Source: Rhodoluna lacicola (lineage in GTDB: Bacteria > Actinomycetota > Actinomycetes > Actinomycetales > Microbacteriaceae). From it: a stretch of 64,000 nucleotides of DNA. The notes under the pieces were generated by a model that worked only from the letters and a program-made list of their open reading frames with translations, searched no databases and was not told the DNA's origin. How positions within the stretch are numbered: the stretch's first letter is position 1; every line of letters starts with the position of its first letter. Where the stretch lies: NCBI RefSeq assembly GCF_000699505.1, contig NZ_CP007490.1, forward strand, positions 310,001-374,000, in the 5' to 3' direction. Both the position numbers and the translations under genes were made by a program. Of this stretch, positions 18,218-27,662 are shown piece by piece.

Positions 18218-20164
18218 TTAATCGTTGGCGCCACCCGCAATTTTTCCACTGATGATATCCATCACTGAGGTATCGGCGAGAGTGGTCACGTCACCAACCG
18301 GACGGTCTTCGGCAACATCGCGAAGCAATCGGCGCATGATTTTTCCGGAACGGGTCTTAGGAAGTTCGGCAACCACCATGATGGTGCGCGGTCTTGCGAT
18401 TGGACCAATTTCTTTGGTCACGTGATCGCGCAAAATCTTGCTGACGTCAGCATCGGAGCCGGCTGCCTTGAGTTGGTCCTGACGCAAAATCACGAAGGCA
18501 ACTACAGCTTGACCGGTGGTTTCATCTTTCGCACCAACCACAGCTGCTTCGGCAACGTATGGGTGTGAGACCAGAGCCGATTCAATTTCTGCAGTTGATA
18601 GTCGGTGACCAGAAACGTTCATCACGTCGTCAACGCGGCCAAGCAACCACAGGTCACCTTCGTCGTCGAACTTGGCGCCATCGCCGGCAAAATAAATTCC
18701 TTCAAACTTTGACCAGTAAGTTTCTTTGAAGCGATCTGGGTCGCCCCAAATTCCTCGTAGCATTGAAGGCCAAGGCTCGGTGATGGTTAGTAGCCCCGGC
18801 TCTTCGCGGCCAAGTTCTTTACCTTCGTCATCAAGAATCTTGATTTCAATGCCAGGCAGGGCAATCTGCGCAGAGCCAGGCTTCAAAGTGGTCACACCAG
18901 GTAGCGGAGAAATCATGATTGCACCGGTTTCTGTTTGCCACCAGGTATCAACAATCGGAGCCTTGCCGCCGCCAATCACGTTGCGGTACCACATCCACGC
19001 TTCAGGGTTTATCGGTTCACCAACAGAGCCCAGCACTCGGATGCTTGATAGGTCGTGCGCGTTTGGCATCTCTTCACCAAGTTTCATGAAGCTGCGAATT
19101 GCAGTAGGTGCGGTGTAAAGGATTGAGACCTTGTACTTCTCAACGATCTTCCACCAGCGACTCCAGTCCGGTGAATCCGGAGTGCCCTCGTAAATAACTT
19201 GAGTAGCACCATTTGCAAATGGTCCGTAGGCCACATAGCTGTGACCGGTGATCCAACCAATGTCGGCGGTGCACCAGTACACATCGGTGTTTTCGTGAAG
19301 ATCAAAAACGTTTTTGTGAGTGTAGGCGGCCTGAGTTAAGTAGCCACCGGTTGAGTGCAAAATTCCCTTTGGCTTTCCGGTGGTGCCGGAGGTGTAAAGA
19401 ATGAAGAGTGGGTGCTCTGCGTTGAAGCCCTTTGCCTCGTGTTCGTCACTTGCAGCGGCAAGTTGTTCGGCCCAGTCAAGATCGCGTCCTTCTTTCCAGG
19501 ACACTTCTTGGTTGGTTCGCTTGACGACCAAAACATTTTTCACCGATGGGCACTTGCCACCATCAAGCGCAAGATCAACTGCAGGCTTGAGTGCCGAGGC
19601 CTTTCCTTTTCGATAGCCGCCATCTGCGGTGATCACAAGTTTTGCCTGTGCGTCTTCAATGCGCGTGCTTAGCGAGTCGGCAGAGAAACCACCAAAGACC
19701 ACCGAGTGCACGGCACCAATTCGCGCAACTGCCTGCATCGCCACAATCGCCTCAGGAATCATCGGCATATAAATTGCAACTCGATCGCCGGGCTTGATGC
19801 CAAGGTTGATGAGCACATTTGCCGCGCGCTTTACCTCTTTGGTCAGCTGGGCGTAGGTGAGGGTTCGGGTGTCGCCGGGTTCGCCTTCAAAGTGAATCGC
19901 GACCCGGTCACCGTTTCCGGCCTCAACGTGACGATCTAGGCAGTTATAAGAAATATTTAGTTCACCGTCGTGGAACCAACGGGCGAAGGGGGCCTCGCTC
20001 CAGTCAAGAATCTGAGTGAATGGCTTATGCCAGTGCAGGCGATTGGCTTGTTTTGCCCAAAAACCTAGGCGATCAGCCTTGGCCTCGGCATACAGTTCCG
20101 GCTGAGCAATCGCGTTCTTCGCAAAGTCTGATGACGGCGCAAAGTGGCGGGTTTCCTGAGACAT
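18218..20164 (-). CDS. acs: Acetyl-CoA synthetase
   Basis: A 648-residue AMP-forming acetate-CoA ligase. GGAGGA sits 8 bases before ATG 20164, which fixes the start; the frame extends upstream to 20233 without a binding site. Motifs include LYTSGTTGKPKG (phosphate-binding loop), WWQTETG (substrate pocket), GRVDDVMNVSGHRLSTAEIE (hinge/A8) and the C-terminal RSGKIMRRLLR, whose Lys is the acetylation site that controls the enzyme in relatives. It activates acetate taken up by transporters such as the ActP encoded 10 kb away. Convergent with ridA and divergent from the 6C RNA. Confidence 0.97.
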   Translation of the reverse strand: MSQETRHFAPSSDFAKNAIAQPELYAEAKADRLGFWAKQANRLHWHKPFTQILDWSEAPFARWFHDGELNISYNCLDRHVEAGNGDRVAIHFEGEPGDTRTLTYAQLTKEVKRAANVLINLGIKPGDRVAIYMPMIPEAIVAMQAVARIGAVHSVVFGGFSADSLSTRIEDAQAKLVITADGGYRKGKASALKPAVDLALDGGKCPSVKNVLVVKRTNQEVSWKEGRDLDWAEQLAAASDEHEAKGFNAEHPLFILYTSGTTGKPKGILHSTGGYLTQAAYTHKNVFDLHENTDVYWCTADIGWITGHSYVAYGPFANGATQVIYEGTPDSPDWSRWWKIVEKYKVSILYTAPTAIRSFMKLGEEMPNAHDLSSIRVLGSVGEPINPEAWMWYRNVIGGGKAPIVDTWWQTETGAIMISPLPGVTTLKPGSAQIALPGIEIKILDDEGKELGREEPGLLTITEPWPSMLRGIWGDPDRFKETYWSKFEGIYFAGDGAKFDDEGDLWLLGRVDDVMNVSGHRLSTAEIESALVSHPYVAEAAVVGAKDETTGQAVVAFVILRQDQLKAAGSDADVSKILRDHVTKEIGPIARPRTIMVVAELPKTRSGKIMRRLLRDVAEDRPVGDVTTLADTSVMDIISGKIAGGAND

Positions 20165-20304
20165 CGTTGTCCTCCATAGGGGTATGTAACCTGTGGCAAT
20201 CCTGCCATAAAAAACTTTTCTAGACATTTTCACAGCAAATAATTGTGTTTTTGGAATAAAAAGAGTGGATAGCCTCTTATTATTTATCTGTTAGCGCTTG
20301 TCGT

Positions 20305-20380
20305 TAACTCGCGATATCAGTTCCCCCAATTGATATCGCCCGGCCCCAGACTCTTCCCCCAAGAGGCTGGGGCCCCCTAA
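20305..20380 (+). ncRNA. 6C RNA (two C-rich hairpin loops)
   Basis: Two adjacent stem-loops each expose the same C-rich loop, TTCCCCCAA. Hairpin 1 is a perfect 9-bp stem GCGATATCA/TGATATCGC (20311-20339). Hairpin 2 is GGCCCCAG-CTCTT type, 20342-20374, with one mismatch, followed by CCCTAATTT. Two hairpins with C-run loops define the actinobacterial 6C small RNA, and in Mycobacterium it also lies beside the tad/flp pilus genes, as here. The strand is taken from the C-rich loops; a TATTAT at about 20277 could be its -10 element. Canonical loops have six or more C; these have five. Confidence 0.78.
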
Positions 20381-20472
20381 TTTAATGGCCCATCCCAGCA
20401 CTTAACAGCCGATCTCAGCCCCCAGAGCTAGCTATCGGTGGTCTTATCCACAGATTCGGCAGAGCCCGGCTA

Positions 20473-21381
20473 TTGGTCGCCGATTTGGCGGATGCTTGGC
20501 CAATGACCCCGATAACCGCTCTTGGCCCCAAATTGGGCGCACTGCTGAGTATTCAAGGGGTCACCGACCTGCTGATCAATGGCCACGGTCAGGTCTTTGT
20601 TGATCGGGCCGGGTACGGCATGGAACAAGTAGCCAGCCCTTTTGAATCGGAGGCCGAGCTTGGGCAGTTGGCCCAGCAAATCATCGCCCTGGGTGGTCGC
20701 CATCTAGATCAGGCCAATCCATTTGCCGACGTCTCGATTGCCAACCTTCGAATTCACGCCGCCCTAGCTTCCGGCTGCAACCCCAACACCCATGTTTCGA
20801 TTCGGGTTCATCTAAACCGGCTCTTTGGCTTGGAGCAACTGGCGGATTTTGGCATGTTGCAAACCCAGCAACTGCTTACCCTTCGGCAAATTATTTTTGA
20901 CCGGCAGAACTTTCTGATTTCTGGGTCAACCGGCAGCGGCAAAACCACTTTGCTGCGAGCGATGCTTTCGGAATGCATCGGCGAAAGGATTTTGGCTCTT
21001 GAGGATGTCTCCGAATTAGCTTTGCAAAGTCCAAATTACATTTCTCTGCAAACTCGGCAGGCAAATATCGAGGGCAAGGGCGAAATCTCTCTTGAAAGAT
21101 TGGTTCGTGAGGCGCTTCGAATGCGACCGGATCGCTTGGTGGTGGGTGAGGTTCGTGGTGCTGAACTTATTGCAATGCTGCAGGCTCTCAACACCGGACA
21201 CCGCGGTGCAGCGGCAACCATTCACGCAAACTCATTTGCCGATGTCATGACTCGAGTCAAATCAATTGGAAAATCTGCCGGGGTTGATGCTGAATCAATC
21301 GTCGAGCAGATGGGCTCGGCATTCACCTGGGGAATCCATGTTGAAAATCGCAAGGTTGTGACGATTGCAAAACTCAAATAA
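20473..21381 (+). CDS. TadA/CpaF-type pilus assembly ATPase
   Basis: A 302-residue secretion ATPase of the TadA family. It has the N-terminal VTDLLINGHGQVFVDRAG strand pair, Walker A GSTGSGKTT (151-159), the Asp box ALEDVSEL, a Walker B region MRPDRLVVGEVRGAE and the His-box GHRGAAATIHANS. It should power assembly or secretion of Flp-type fibres together with the next genes. The start is uncertain: TTG 20473 is the first possible, ATG 20503 the alternative; neither has a strong ribosome site. No septum-site/TadZ-like gene lies between it and the 6C RNA, unlike in mycobacteria. Confidence 0.9.
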   Translation: MVADLADAWPMTPITALGPKLGALLSIQGVTDLLINGHGQVFVDRAGYGMEQVASPFESEAELGQLAQQIIALGGRHLDQANPFADVSIANLRIHAALASGCNPNTHVSIRVHLNRLFGLEQLADFGMLQTQQLLTLRQIIFDRQNFLISGSTGSGKTTLLRAMLSECIGERILALEDVSELALQSPNYISLQTRQANIEGKGEISLERLVREALRMRPDRLVVGEVRGAELIAMLQALNTGHRGAAATIHANSFADVMTRVKSIGKSAGVDAESIVEQMGSAFTWGIHVENRKVVTIAKLK

Positions 21382-22192
21382 TTCCGCCGCCGCGATTCGT
21401 CAAATTAGCGCACTGGTAAATGCCGGTTTGTCGGCAAGGCAAGCACGTGATATTTGCTCTGAGTCGCTGAGTACTTTGCAACCGCTAGAGCAAAAACAAT
21501 TTGAAGTTGTTTGGCGACTGGCAACCTCACTGGGTGGACCGATCGTCTTGGCTTTGAATCGAATCACCGAGGTATTTGATCGAACCCAGCGCAACCAGCA
21601 AGAGGTGCAATTGGCATTTGCCGGGCCACAGTCCACCGCAAAACTTGTGATGTGGTTGCCGGTGCTGGCCTTAGTGCTGTCCCAATTAGTCGGCATGAAT
21701 CCACTGGGTGCAATTGTTGGCTCCCCACTGGGGGCGCTATCGGTCAGTGTTGGCGCGGGGCTTATGGTCGCTGGCCGCTGGTGGACCAAGCGGCTGTTGG
21801 CCAGGGCGCTACCAAACCCTGACGACTCTGTGGCTATAGATCGCGGCGCTTATTTGGATTGTGTGCTGATTGGGCTGCAGGCCGGGCTGCCTCTCAGTCA
21901 GGCTAGGCAATCGGCGGATCTTGAATTTGAATCTGGTTTTCAAACTAAGCCCTTGACAGAAAATTTTGAAGCACTAGATGCGGCGGCGGAACTTTCGCGG
22001 ACCACCGGCGCTGCACTCACTCAAATATTGTTGTCGAATGCAGATGCCTTTAGAGAAAAACAACGATTTGAAATTGCAAGTCGCATTTCTAAATTGGGCG
22101 TTCAGTTGATGATTCCACTTGGGCTAGCCGTTTTGCCGGCATTCGTTTTGTTGGCCATTGTTCCAATCGCCGTAAGTCTGCTGGCAATTTAA
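21365..22192 (+). CDS. Type II secretion F-domain protein (TadB/TadC-like)
   Basis: A 275-residue membrane protein overlapping tadA by 17 bp and starting with TTG. It contains two membrane segments in the middle (about 96-145) and one or two at the C-terminus (about 240-275), with a cytoplasmic region (residues 150-235) containing an LQAGLPLSQA motif: the layout of one T2SS-F/TadC-type protein, with a short N-terminal LVNAGLSARQA repeat of the same motif. Most actinobacterial tad loci encode separate TadB and TadC; here only this protein is present, so it may serve both roles. Confidence 0.82.
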   Translation: MQNSNNSAAAIRQISALVNAGLSARQARDICSESLSTLQPLEQKQFEVVWRLATSLGGPIVLALNRITEVFDRTQRNQQEVQLAFAGPQSTAKLVMWLPVLALVLSQLVGMNPLGAIVGSPLGALSVSVGAGLMVAGRWWTKRLLARALPNPDDSVAIDRGAYLDCVLIGLQAGLPLSQARQSADLEFESGFQTKPLTENFEALDAAAELSRTTGAALTQILLSNADAFREKQRFEIASRISKLGVQLMIPLGLAVLPAFVLLAIVPIAVSLLAI

Positions 22193-22246
22193 TTCGGCCG
22201 CCGCAATAAGTTTGCTGTCTTGGTGGCAGCAAGAGATAAGGAAAAG

Positions 22247-22447
22247 ATGAAACTGGGATCAAAGTTAAAAGATGAAACCGGAGCGGCAACGGCCGAGTAC
22301 GCAATTGCAACCATGGCCGCGGTGGGCTTCGCCGGTCTGCTGGTGGTAATCATGCGCTCTGATGAGGTACGAACAATTTTGTTTGATCTGGTAAAGAGTG
22401 CACTGACATTCACAAATCCGAATGGTGATGCTGCAGCGACGAATTAG
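22247..22447 (+). CDS. DUF4244 pilin-like small protein
   Basis: A 66-residue protein from ATG 22247, preceded by AAGGAA. It has a charged N-terminus (KLGSKLKDETGAATAEYAIATMAAVGFAGLLVVIM) running into one membrane helix. The GAATAEYAIAT segment resembles the cleavage region of Flp-type prepilins, with Glu at the fifth position after the probable cleavage site. DUF4244 proteins are the usual pilin-like component in actinobacterial tad loci. It is the best candidate for the fibre subunit. No prepilin peptidase is encoded nearby. Confidence 0.85.
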   Translation: MKLGSKLKDETGAATAEYAIATMAAVGFAGLLVVIMRSDEVRTILFDLVKSALTFTNPNGDAAATN

Positions 22448-22811
22448 TTTTTCAAGGTTCAAATCTCAACAGGGCTCGGTAACTGCTGAATTAGCTATGG
22501 CTCTCCCGGCGGTGTCATTGGTGATTGCCGTCACCCTGGGTGCTTTTGCTTTGCAAATTGAGCGCATGAAGTTAGTGGATGTTGCGGCCATGGCGGCCAG
22601 AGCAATCGCCAGGGGAGAAGCCGAAGATGAGGTGCGTCGGCTGATTTCTGAATCTGTGGGTTCGGCGTCTCCCCGCGAAATTGAATTTGAACTTGAGACT
22701 AGCGAGAACTTGACCTGCGTTATTTTGGCGCAGAGCTTTGAGCTGCCCGGATTGACTGGGCAGCTTTTTGAACTGGTTGAAAATCAGTGCGCTCGAAAGA
22801 TGGGGCTTTGA
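22428..22811 (+). CDS. TadE-like pilus protein
   Basis: A protein of about 127 residues with the TadE-type N-terminus: basic residues, then QQGSVTAELAMALPAVSLVIAVTLGAF, a pseudopilin-like membrane helix with the conserved T-A-E. The rest is a small extracytoplasmic domain with two Cys (TCVIL, NQCAR). TadE-like proteins are minor pseudopilins of Flp pili. The start (ATG 22422 or 22428) lies inside the end of the DUF4244 gene, so translation is coupled. Confidence 0.83.
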   Translation: MLQRRISFSRFKSQQGSVTAELAMALPAVSLVIAVTLGAFALQIERMKLVDVAAMAARAIARGEAEDEVRRLISESVGSASPREIEFELETSENLTCVILAQSFELPGLTGQLFELVENQCARKMGL

Positions 22812-23143
22812 AGAATTCCCAGGACGGTTCAGGTACCGTGCTGGCCTTGGCTGCGGTGGCCTTGGCGATTAGCCTGTTCAGCCTGAGTCAGGTTGTGGCC
22901 TATAACTTGATCGCGCAACGCCGGTTGCAGGCCACCGTGGATGCCATGGCTATCGGTGCTACGGACGCGCTGCGAGGCCTAAACACGGGATATCCATGCC
23001 CAACCGCGGGCGAAATTGGGCTAATTAAAGGTGTGGAACTTGACACGTGTCGTATTGTCGGATTCGAAGTGTTTATTTCGGCCCACTCCAAGGGGGTGGG
23101 TATAGTTCTAAGCGCTAGTGCGCTGGCGGGCCCAAGTTCCTAA
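22787..23143 (+). CDS. Rv3654c-like TadE/TadG-type protein
   Basis: A 118-residue protein, shorter if TTG 22808 is used. It begins with the segment DGSGTVLALAAVALAISLFSLSQVVAYNLIAQRRLQATVDAMAIGATDALRG, a membrane helix followed by the helix typical of TadG/Rv3654c proteins. Two cysteines (YPCPT, DTCRI) could form a disulfide outside. It is the last gene of the tad cluster, overlapping the TadE-like gene by 25 bp; topA starts 28 bp later. Mycobacterial tad loci end with the same family. Confidence 0.8.
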   Translation: MRSKDGALKNSQDGSGTVLALAAVALAISLFSLSQVVAYNLIAQRRLQATVDAMAIGATDALRGLNTGYPCPTAGEIGLIKGVELDTCRIVGFEVFISAHSKGVGIVLSASALAGPSS

Positions 23144-23171
23144 TTGGGTCCCTATAAAGAGGAGTACCCCA

Positions 23172-25865
23172 TTGGCTGGTAGCCACAAACTTGTCATCGT
23201 TGAGTCACCTGCAAAGGCTAAGACGATCTCTAAGTACCTAGGCAACGACTACGAGGTCTTGGCCTCGATTGGTCACATCCGTGATCTGGTCGACCCAAAG
23301 AACCTACCCGCTGAGAAGAAGGTGGGCTCACTCAAGAAGTTCTCCATCGACATCGAAAACGACTTTGAGCCTTACTACGCCATTTCGGCCGGTAAGAACA
23401 AGACCGTCACCGACCTCAAAAAGGCTCTAGCCGGAGCCGACGAGCTCTTTCTGGCAACAGATGAGGACCGCGAGGGAGAGGCCATTGCCTGGCACCTGCT
23501 TCAGGTACTGAAGCCAAAGGTTCCGGTCAAGCGCATGGTCTTCCACGAAATCACCAAAGAGGCCATTCAGGCCGCACTTGAGCACACCCGTGAGGTAGAC
23601 AACAACCTGGTTCAGGCTCAGGAAACCCGCCGTGTTGTTGACCGCCTGTACGGCTATGAAATTTCACCGATTCTCTGGCGCAAGATCAACCGCGGTCTAA
23701 GCGCAGGTCGCGTACAGTCACCGGCAATGCGTTTGGTGGTTGAGCGCGAGCGTGAGCGCATGGCTTTTGTGTCGGCTAGCTATCACGACGTTGAAGCAAC
23801 CTTTGATTCGCAGGTTGCCGGCGAACCACAGTTCGTAGCCAAGTTGCAGAGTGTTGCTGGTAAGCGAATTGCAACCGGTCAAAGTTTTGACGACAAGGGC
23901 AAATTAACCGCCGATGTAATTTTGTTGGACCAGCAGCAAGCAGACGCGCTCGCCGAAGCAACTCGCTCTGGCAAGGCAAACATTGAGGTGGTCTCGGTTG
24001 AGTCAAAGCCAAGCACTCGTCGCCCAGCTGCACCATTCACCACATCCACTTTGCAGCAAGAGGCATCGCGCAAGTTGCGCATGTCGGCAAAGCAAACAAT
24101 GGACACTGCACAGGGTCTGTACCAAGAGGGCCACATCACCTACATGCGTACCGACTCACCAACACTTTCTACACAGGCAATCAACGCCGCACGCGAACAG
24201 GCAAAAGAAATGTTTGGCGCAGACATGGTTCCAGATGCTCCACGCATCTATCAGGGCAAGTCAAAGAATGCGCAAGAGGCACACGAGGCTATTCGCCCAG
24301 CCGGTGAAAAGTTCGTTCACCCATCGGAGTTATCACGCGTTCTAAGCGGCCGCGCTTACGATCTTTACGATTTGATCTGGAAGCGCACCGTCGCCTCGCA
24401 AATGATGGATGCCAAAGTTTCCACCACCACCGCCAAGATTCAAGTTAGTCCGCTTGCCGATGGAACTAACGCAGAGTTCACCGCATCGGGAACCGTGGTC
24501 ACCTTCCGCGGTTTCATGGCAGCTTACGAAGAAAGCACCGATGAACCTCGCGAGGAAGAGTCGGAAGAAAAAGAATCTAAGTTGCCAAACCTGAGCGTGG
24601 GTCAAAAGCTAAAGGCTGTAGACGTGGTGGCCAAAGATCACCAAACCTCACCGCCACCGCGCTACACAGAGGCATCGCTTGTCAAGGCTCTTGAAGAAGA
24701 CGGCATCGGCCGCCCTTCAACTTACGCTGCTATTTTGTCGACCATCATCAACAAGGGCTACGTCACCAAGCGTGGCCAGGCGCTGGTACCGGCCTGGATT
24801 GCCTTTACTATCACTCGCTTTCTTGAAGAGAACTTTGGCAACTTGGTTGACTATGCCTTCACCGCTCAAATGGAGGAAGACCTAGACAAGATTGCCGCCG
24901 GAGAACTTGACCGCAGCACCTGGTTGAAGAAGTTCTACTTTGGCGATGACGGCAAGGTCATGGGTCTCAAGCCAACCGTTGAAAACCTTGGCGACAGCGA
25001 CCCGCGCGCAATTAACTCAATTGAGATTAAAGAGGGCGTGACCCTTCGCACCGGTAAGTACGGACCATACATCGAAATCTTTGGTGAACCAACAGCCGAA
25101 GGTCACGACGAAAATGGTCGACGTATCGTAAATATTCCTGAGGGGCTTGCGCCAGATGAACTAACTCCAGAAAAAGCCCAGGAGTTAATTGATGCACCAA
25201 TAATCACCGACCGCGTGATGGGCGTTGACCCAGCAACCGGCTTTGATATTTTGTTCAAGGATGGCCGATACGGCCCATACGTGATGCTTGATGATGAGCA
25301 CGCGCCGAAGCCAAAGACTGCTTCGCTATTCAAGAGCATGAGCCCAGAGACTTTCACTCTTGAGCAGGCAATCAAGTTGCTATCGTTGCCGCGAGTTATT
25401 GGTCAAGATCCAGAAACCGGAACGGACATCACCGCGCAAAACGGAAAGTTTGGCCCATACCTGTTGAAGGGCAAGGAATCGCGTTCACTGCAAACGGAAG
25501 ACCAGATTTTTGATCTGGATCTCGCCGGTGCACTAGAGATTTTTGCCCAGCCTAAGTACGGCGGTCGTCGTACCGCGGCAACTCCGCTAAAGGAGTTCGG
25601 TGAAGATCCGGCATCGGGGTTGGCTGTTGTTGCAAAGTCCGGTCAGTTTGGCCTTTACGTCACCGATGGCGCTGTGAACGCAACTGTGCCCAAGGATGAA
25701 AACCTCGAAGAGATGACTCCGGATACAGCATTTGAACTGTTGGCAATTCGTCGCGAAAAGCTTGGGCTTGAACCGGGCGAGGCACCAGCTAAGGCGGGTA
25801 AGCCAAAGAAGAAGATCGCCAGCACTACCAAGGTTGTTAAAGCCGGAACCAGAAAGAAAAAATAA
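23172..25865 (+). CDS. topA: DNA topoisomerase I
   Basis: An 897-residue type IA topoisomerase. The TTG start at 23172 is fixed by AGAGGAG 8-14 bases upstream and by the family opening MAGSHKLVIVESPAKAKTI (Toprim). The acidic TDEDREGEAIAWHL motif and the active-site tyrosine in ITYMRTDSPTLS (about Tyr324) are present. The C-terminus has four repeats with FGPYL/YGPYV-type motifs and a Lys-rich tail instead of zinc ribbons, as in other actinobacteria. It relaxes negative supercoils. The stop overlaps the tmk start (TAATG). Confidence 0.97.
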   Translation: MAGSHKLVIVESPAKAKTISKYLGNDYEVLASIGHIRDLVDPKNLPAEKKVGSLKKFSIDIENDFEPYYAISAGKNKTVTDLKKALAGADELFLATDEDREGEAIAWHLLQVLKPKVPVKRMVFHEITKEAIQAALEHTREVDNNLVQAQETRRVVDRLYGYEISPILWRKINRGLSAGRVQSPAMRLVVERERERMAFVSASYHDVEATFDSQVAGEPQFVAKLQSVAGKRIATGQSFDDKGKLTADVILLDQQQADALAEATRSGKANIEVVSVESKPSTRRPAAPFTTSTLQQEASRKLRMSAKQTMDTAQGLYQEGHITYMRTDSPTLSTQAINAAREQAKEMFGADMVPDAPRIYQGKSKNAQEAHEAIRPAGEKFVHPSELSRVLSGRAYDLYDLIWKRTVASQMMDAKVSTTTAKIQVSPLADGTNAEFTASGTVVTFRGFMAAYEESTDEPREEESEEKESKLPNLSVGQKLKAVDVVAKDHQTSPPPRYTEASLVKALEEDGIGRPSTYAAILSTIINKGYVTKRGQALVPAWIAFTITRFLEENFGNLVDYAFTAQMEEDLDKIAAGELDRSTWLKKFYFGDDGKVMGLKPTVENLGDSDPRAINSIEIKEGVTLRTGKYGPYIEIFGEPTAEGHDENGRRIVNIPEGLAPDELTPEKAQELIDAPIITDRVMGVDPATGFDILFKDGRYGPYVMLDDEHAPKPKTASLFKSMSPETFTLEQAIKLLSLPRVIGQDPETGTDITAQNGKFGPYLLKGKESRSLQTEDQIFDLDLAGALEIFAQPKYGGRRTAATPLKEFGEDPASGLAVVAKSGQFGLYVTDGAVNATVPKDENLEEMTPDTAFELLAIRREKLGLEPGEAPAKAGKPKKKIASTTKVVKAGTRKKK

Positions 25866-26491
25866 TGTCTGGTTTGTTCATCTCGTTTGAGGGAATTGAT
25901 GGGGTTGGTAAGTCAACCCAAATTGATTTGCTGACCAAGCACCTAGATGAACTTGGCCGCAACTATGTGCAAACTTTAGAGCCCGGTGGAACAGAGCTTG
26001 GTGTTGAGATTCGTCACCTGTTGCTGCATCGAAAAGGAGAGGTGGCACCGCGCGCCGAGGCGCTTTTATACGCCGCCGATCGTGCTCACCACGTGGCAAC
26101 AATGGTTCGCCCGGCGCTTGAGTCCGGCACCGATGTTGTCATGGATCGCTACCTGGATTCATCGGTGGCCTATCAGGGGGCGGGGCGGGATCTTGATGCA
26201 AGCCAGATTCGTGACCTCTCGCTGTTTGCCGTTGAGGGGCTTTTGCCACACCTGACGATTCTGTTGGACCTTGAGGCATCGGCCGCGCTGGCTCGGCGCA
26301 GCAAGACCGGTGCCGAGCCTGATCGCCTAGAGCGTGAAAAAACCGATTTCTTTGAGACAGTGCGACAGGGCTACCTAAAGCTTGCCGCGGCAGAACCGGA
26401 CAGGTTCTTCATCGTTGATGCTCGTCAGAATGTTGACGAAATGGCTGCGCTAATTCGAGCGCGCGTTGATGCGTTGATCGCACAGCAGTAA
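25865..26491 (+). CDS. tmk: Thymidylate kinase
   Basis: A 208-residue dTMP kinase. It has the P-loop FEGIDGVGKST (8-18), the DR(Y/H) motif in VVMDRYLDSSVAYQG and the LID-region segment EPDRLEREKTDFFETVRQGY. It converts dTMP to dTDP for DNA synthesis. Translation is coupled to topA by a 1-bp overlap, and holB follows 10 bp later, the standard topA-tmk-holB order of actinobacteria. Confidence 0.97.
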   Translation: MSGLFISFEGIDGVGKSTQIDLLTKHLDELGRNYVQTLEPGGTELGVEIRHLLLHRKGEVAPRAEALLYAADRAHHVATMVRPALESGTDVVMDRYLDSSVAYQGAGRDLDASQIRDLSLFAVEGLLPHLTILLDLEASAALARRSKTGAEPDRLEREKTDFFETVRQGYLKLAAAEPDRFFIVDARQNVDEMAALIRARVDALIAQQ

Positions 26492-26501
26492 GAATTAGTT
26501 C

Positions 26502-27662
26502 ATGACAAACGCAGTTGCAGCGCCGGTATGGGCAGAGTTGCTTGGGCAACCTGAGGCAATTGCGCAATTAGAGATCGCTATTCGCGGCAAGGCCGATGGT
26601 GTTTACCACGCCTGGTTGATTACCGGTCCGCCGGGATCCGGCCGATCGAACATGGCCCACGCTTTCGCGGCGGCGCTGCTTTGCGAAAAAGATGGCTGCG
26701 GTGAATGCAAGAGTTGCCTGATGGCAGCCGCGAGTTCGCACCCAGATATCTCGACCCTGGCCACCGAACGGGTTCAGATTTCAATCGACGAGGTTCGCGA
26801 ACTTGTGGCCAGCTCCCAATTTGGTGGATCACTTGGCAGGTATCGCATCATGATCATCGAAGATGCCGACCGCATGCAAGAGCGCTCATCAAATGTTTTG
26901 TTGAAGGCACTAGAAGAGCCACCAGCCGGAACTATCTGGTTGCTTTGTGCACCATCAGAAGCAGACATGCTGCCAACAATTCGCTCGCGAGTTCGCCGAG
27001 TGGGACTCAAGGTACCAGCGGTGGAAGAAGTCGCGCGCATTTTGATTGAACGAGATGGCATCGAAACTAAGTTGGCTCACCAGGTTGCCGCCGAAGCTCA
27101 AAGCCACATCGGCATGGCCCGCCGATTGGCAACAAGTTCTGAAGCACGAAGTCGCCGTCGTGAGACCTTGATTGCAGCGCTTGCGATTATCGGGGTTACC
27201 TCTGCGGTAAACACCGCCGAGCGCTGGTTGGATATCGCCAAGAAAGATGCTGAGGCGCTTACTAACGAACGTGACGAGCAAGAGAAGGCTGCCCTGATGC
27301 GCTCGCTTGGTTTGCAACCGGGTGATGCGATTCCAACAAACTTAAAGTCAGACCTGCGAGCCCTTGAAGAAGGTCAAAAACGACGCGCCACCAGAAGTGT
27401 TCGTGATGGTCTTGACCGAATCTTGGTTGATTTGCTTTCTCTGTACCGCGATGTTCTGACCCTGCAGATTTCAGCGCAGGTGGCGCTAGTGAACGAAGAC
27501 CTGCGAACCGGAATTAACGAGATTGCGGGCATAACAACGGCCGCTGAAACAATTCACAAACTTGATGCCATCGCCGAGGCTCGGATTCGAATTGATTCCA
27601 ACGTTCGTGACCTAATGGTTTTGGAGTCGTTAGCCGTGCAGCTTCGGCGAAAGGCTAGCTAG
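26502..27662 (+). CDS. holB: DNA polymerase III subunit delta'
   Basis: A 386-residue clamp-loader subunit. The P-loop position reads GPPGSGRS, with Arg replacing the Lys needed for ATP binding, as is usual for delta', which does not hydrolyse ATP. A zinc module CEKDGCGECKSC follows at about 57-68, then the DADRMQERSSNVLLKALEEPP and LPTIRSRVRRV segments shared with DnaX. The C-terminal helical collar completes the protein. It works with the dnaX product encoded 18 kb upstream. Confidence 0.94.
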   Translation: MTNAVAAPVWAELLGQPEAIAQLEIAIRGKADGVYHAWLITGPPGSGRSNMAHAFAAALLCEKDGCGECKSCLMAAASSHPDISTLATERVQISIDEVRELVASSQFGGSLGRYRIMIIEDADRMQERSSNVLLKALEEPPAGTIWLLCAPSEADMLPTIRSRVRRVGLKVPAVEEVARILIERDGIETKLAHQVAAEAQSHIGMARRLATSSEARSRRRETLIAALAIIGVTSAVNTAERWLDIAKKDAEALTNERDEQEKAALMRSLGLQPGDAIPTNLKSDLRALEEGQKRRATRSVRDGLDRILVDLLSLYRDVLTLQISAQVALVNEDLRTGINEIAGITTAAETIHKLDAIAEARIRIDSNVRDLMVLESLAVQLRRKAS

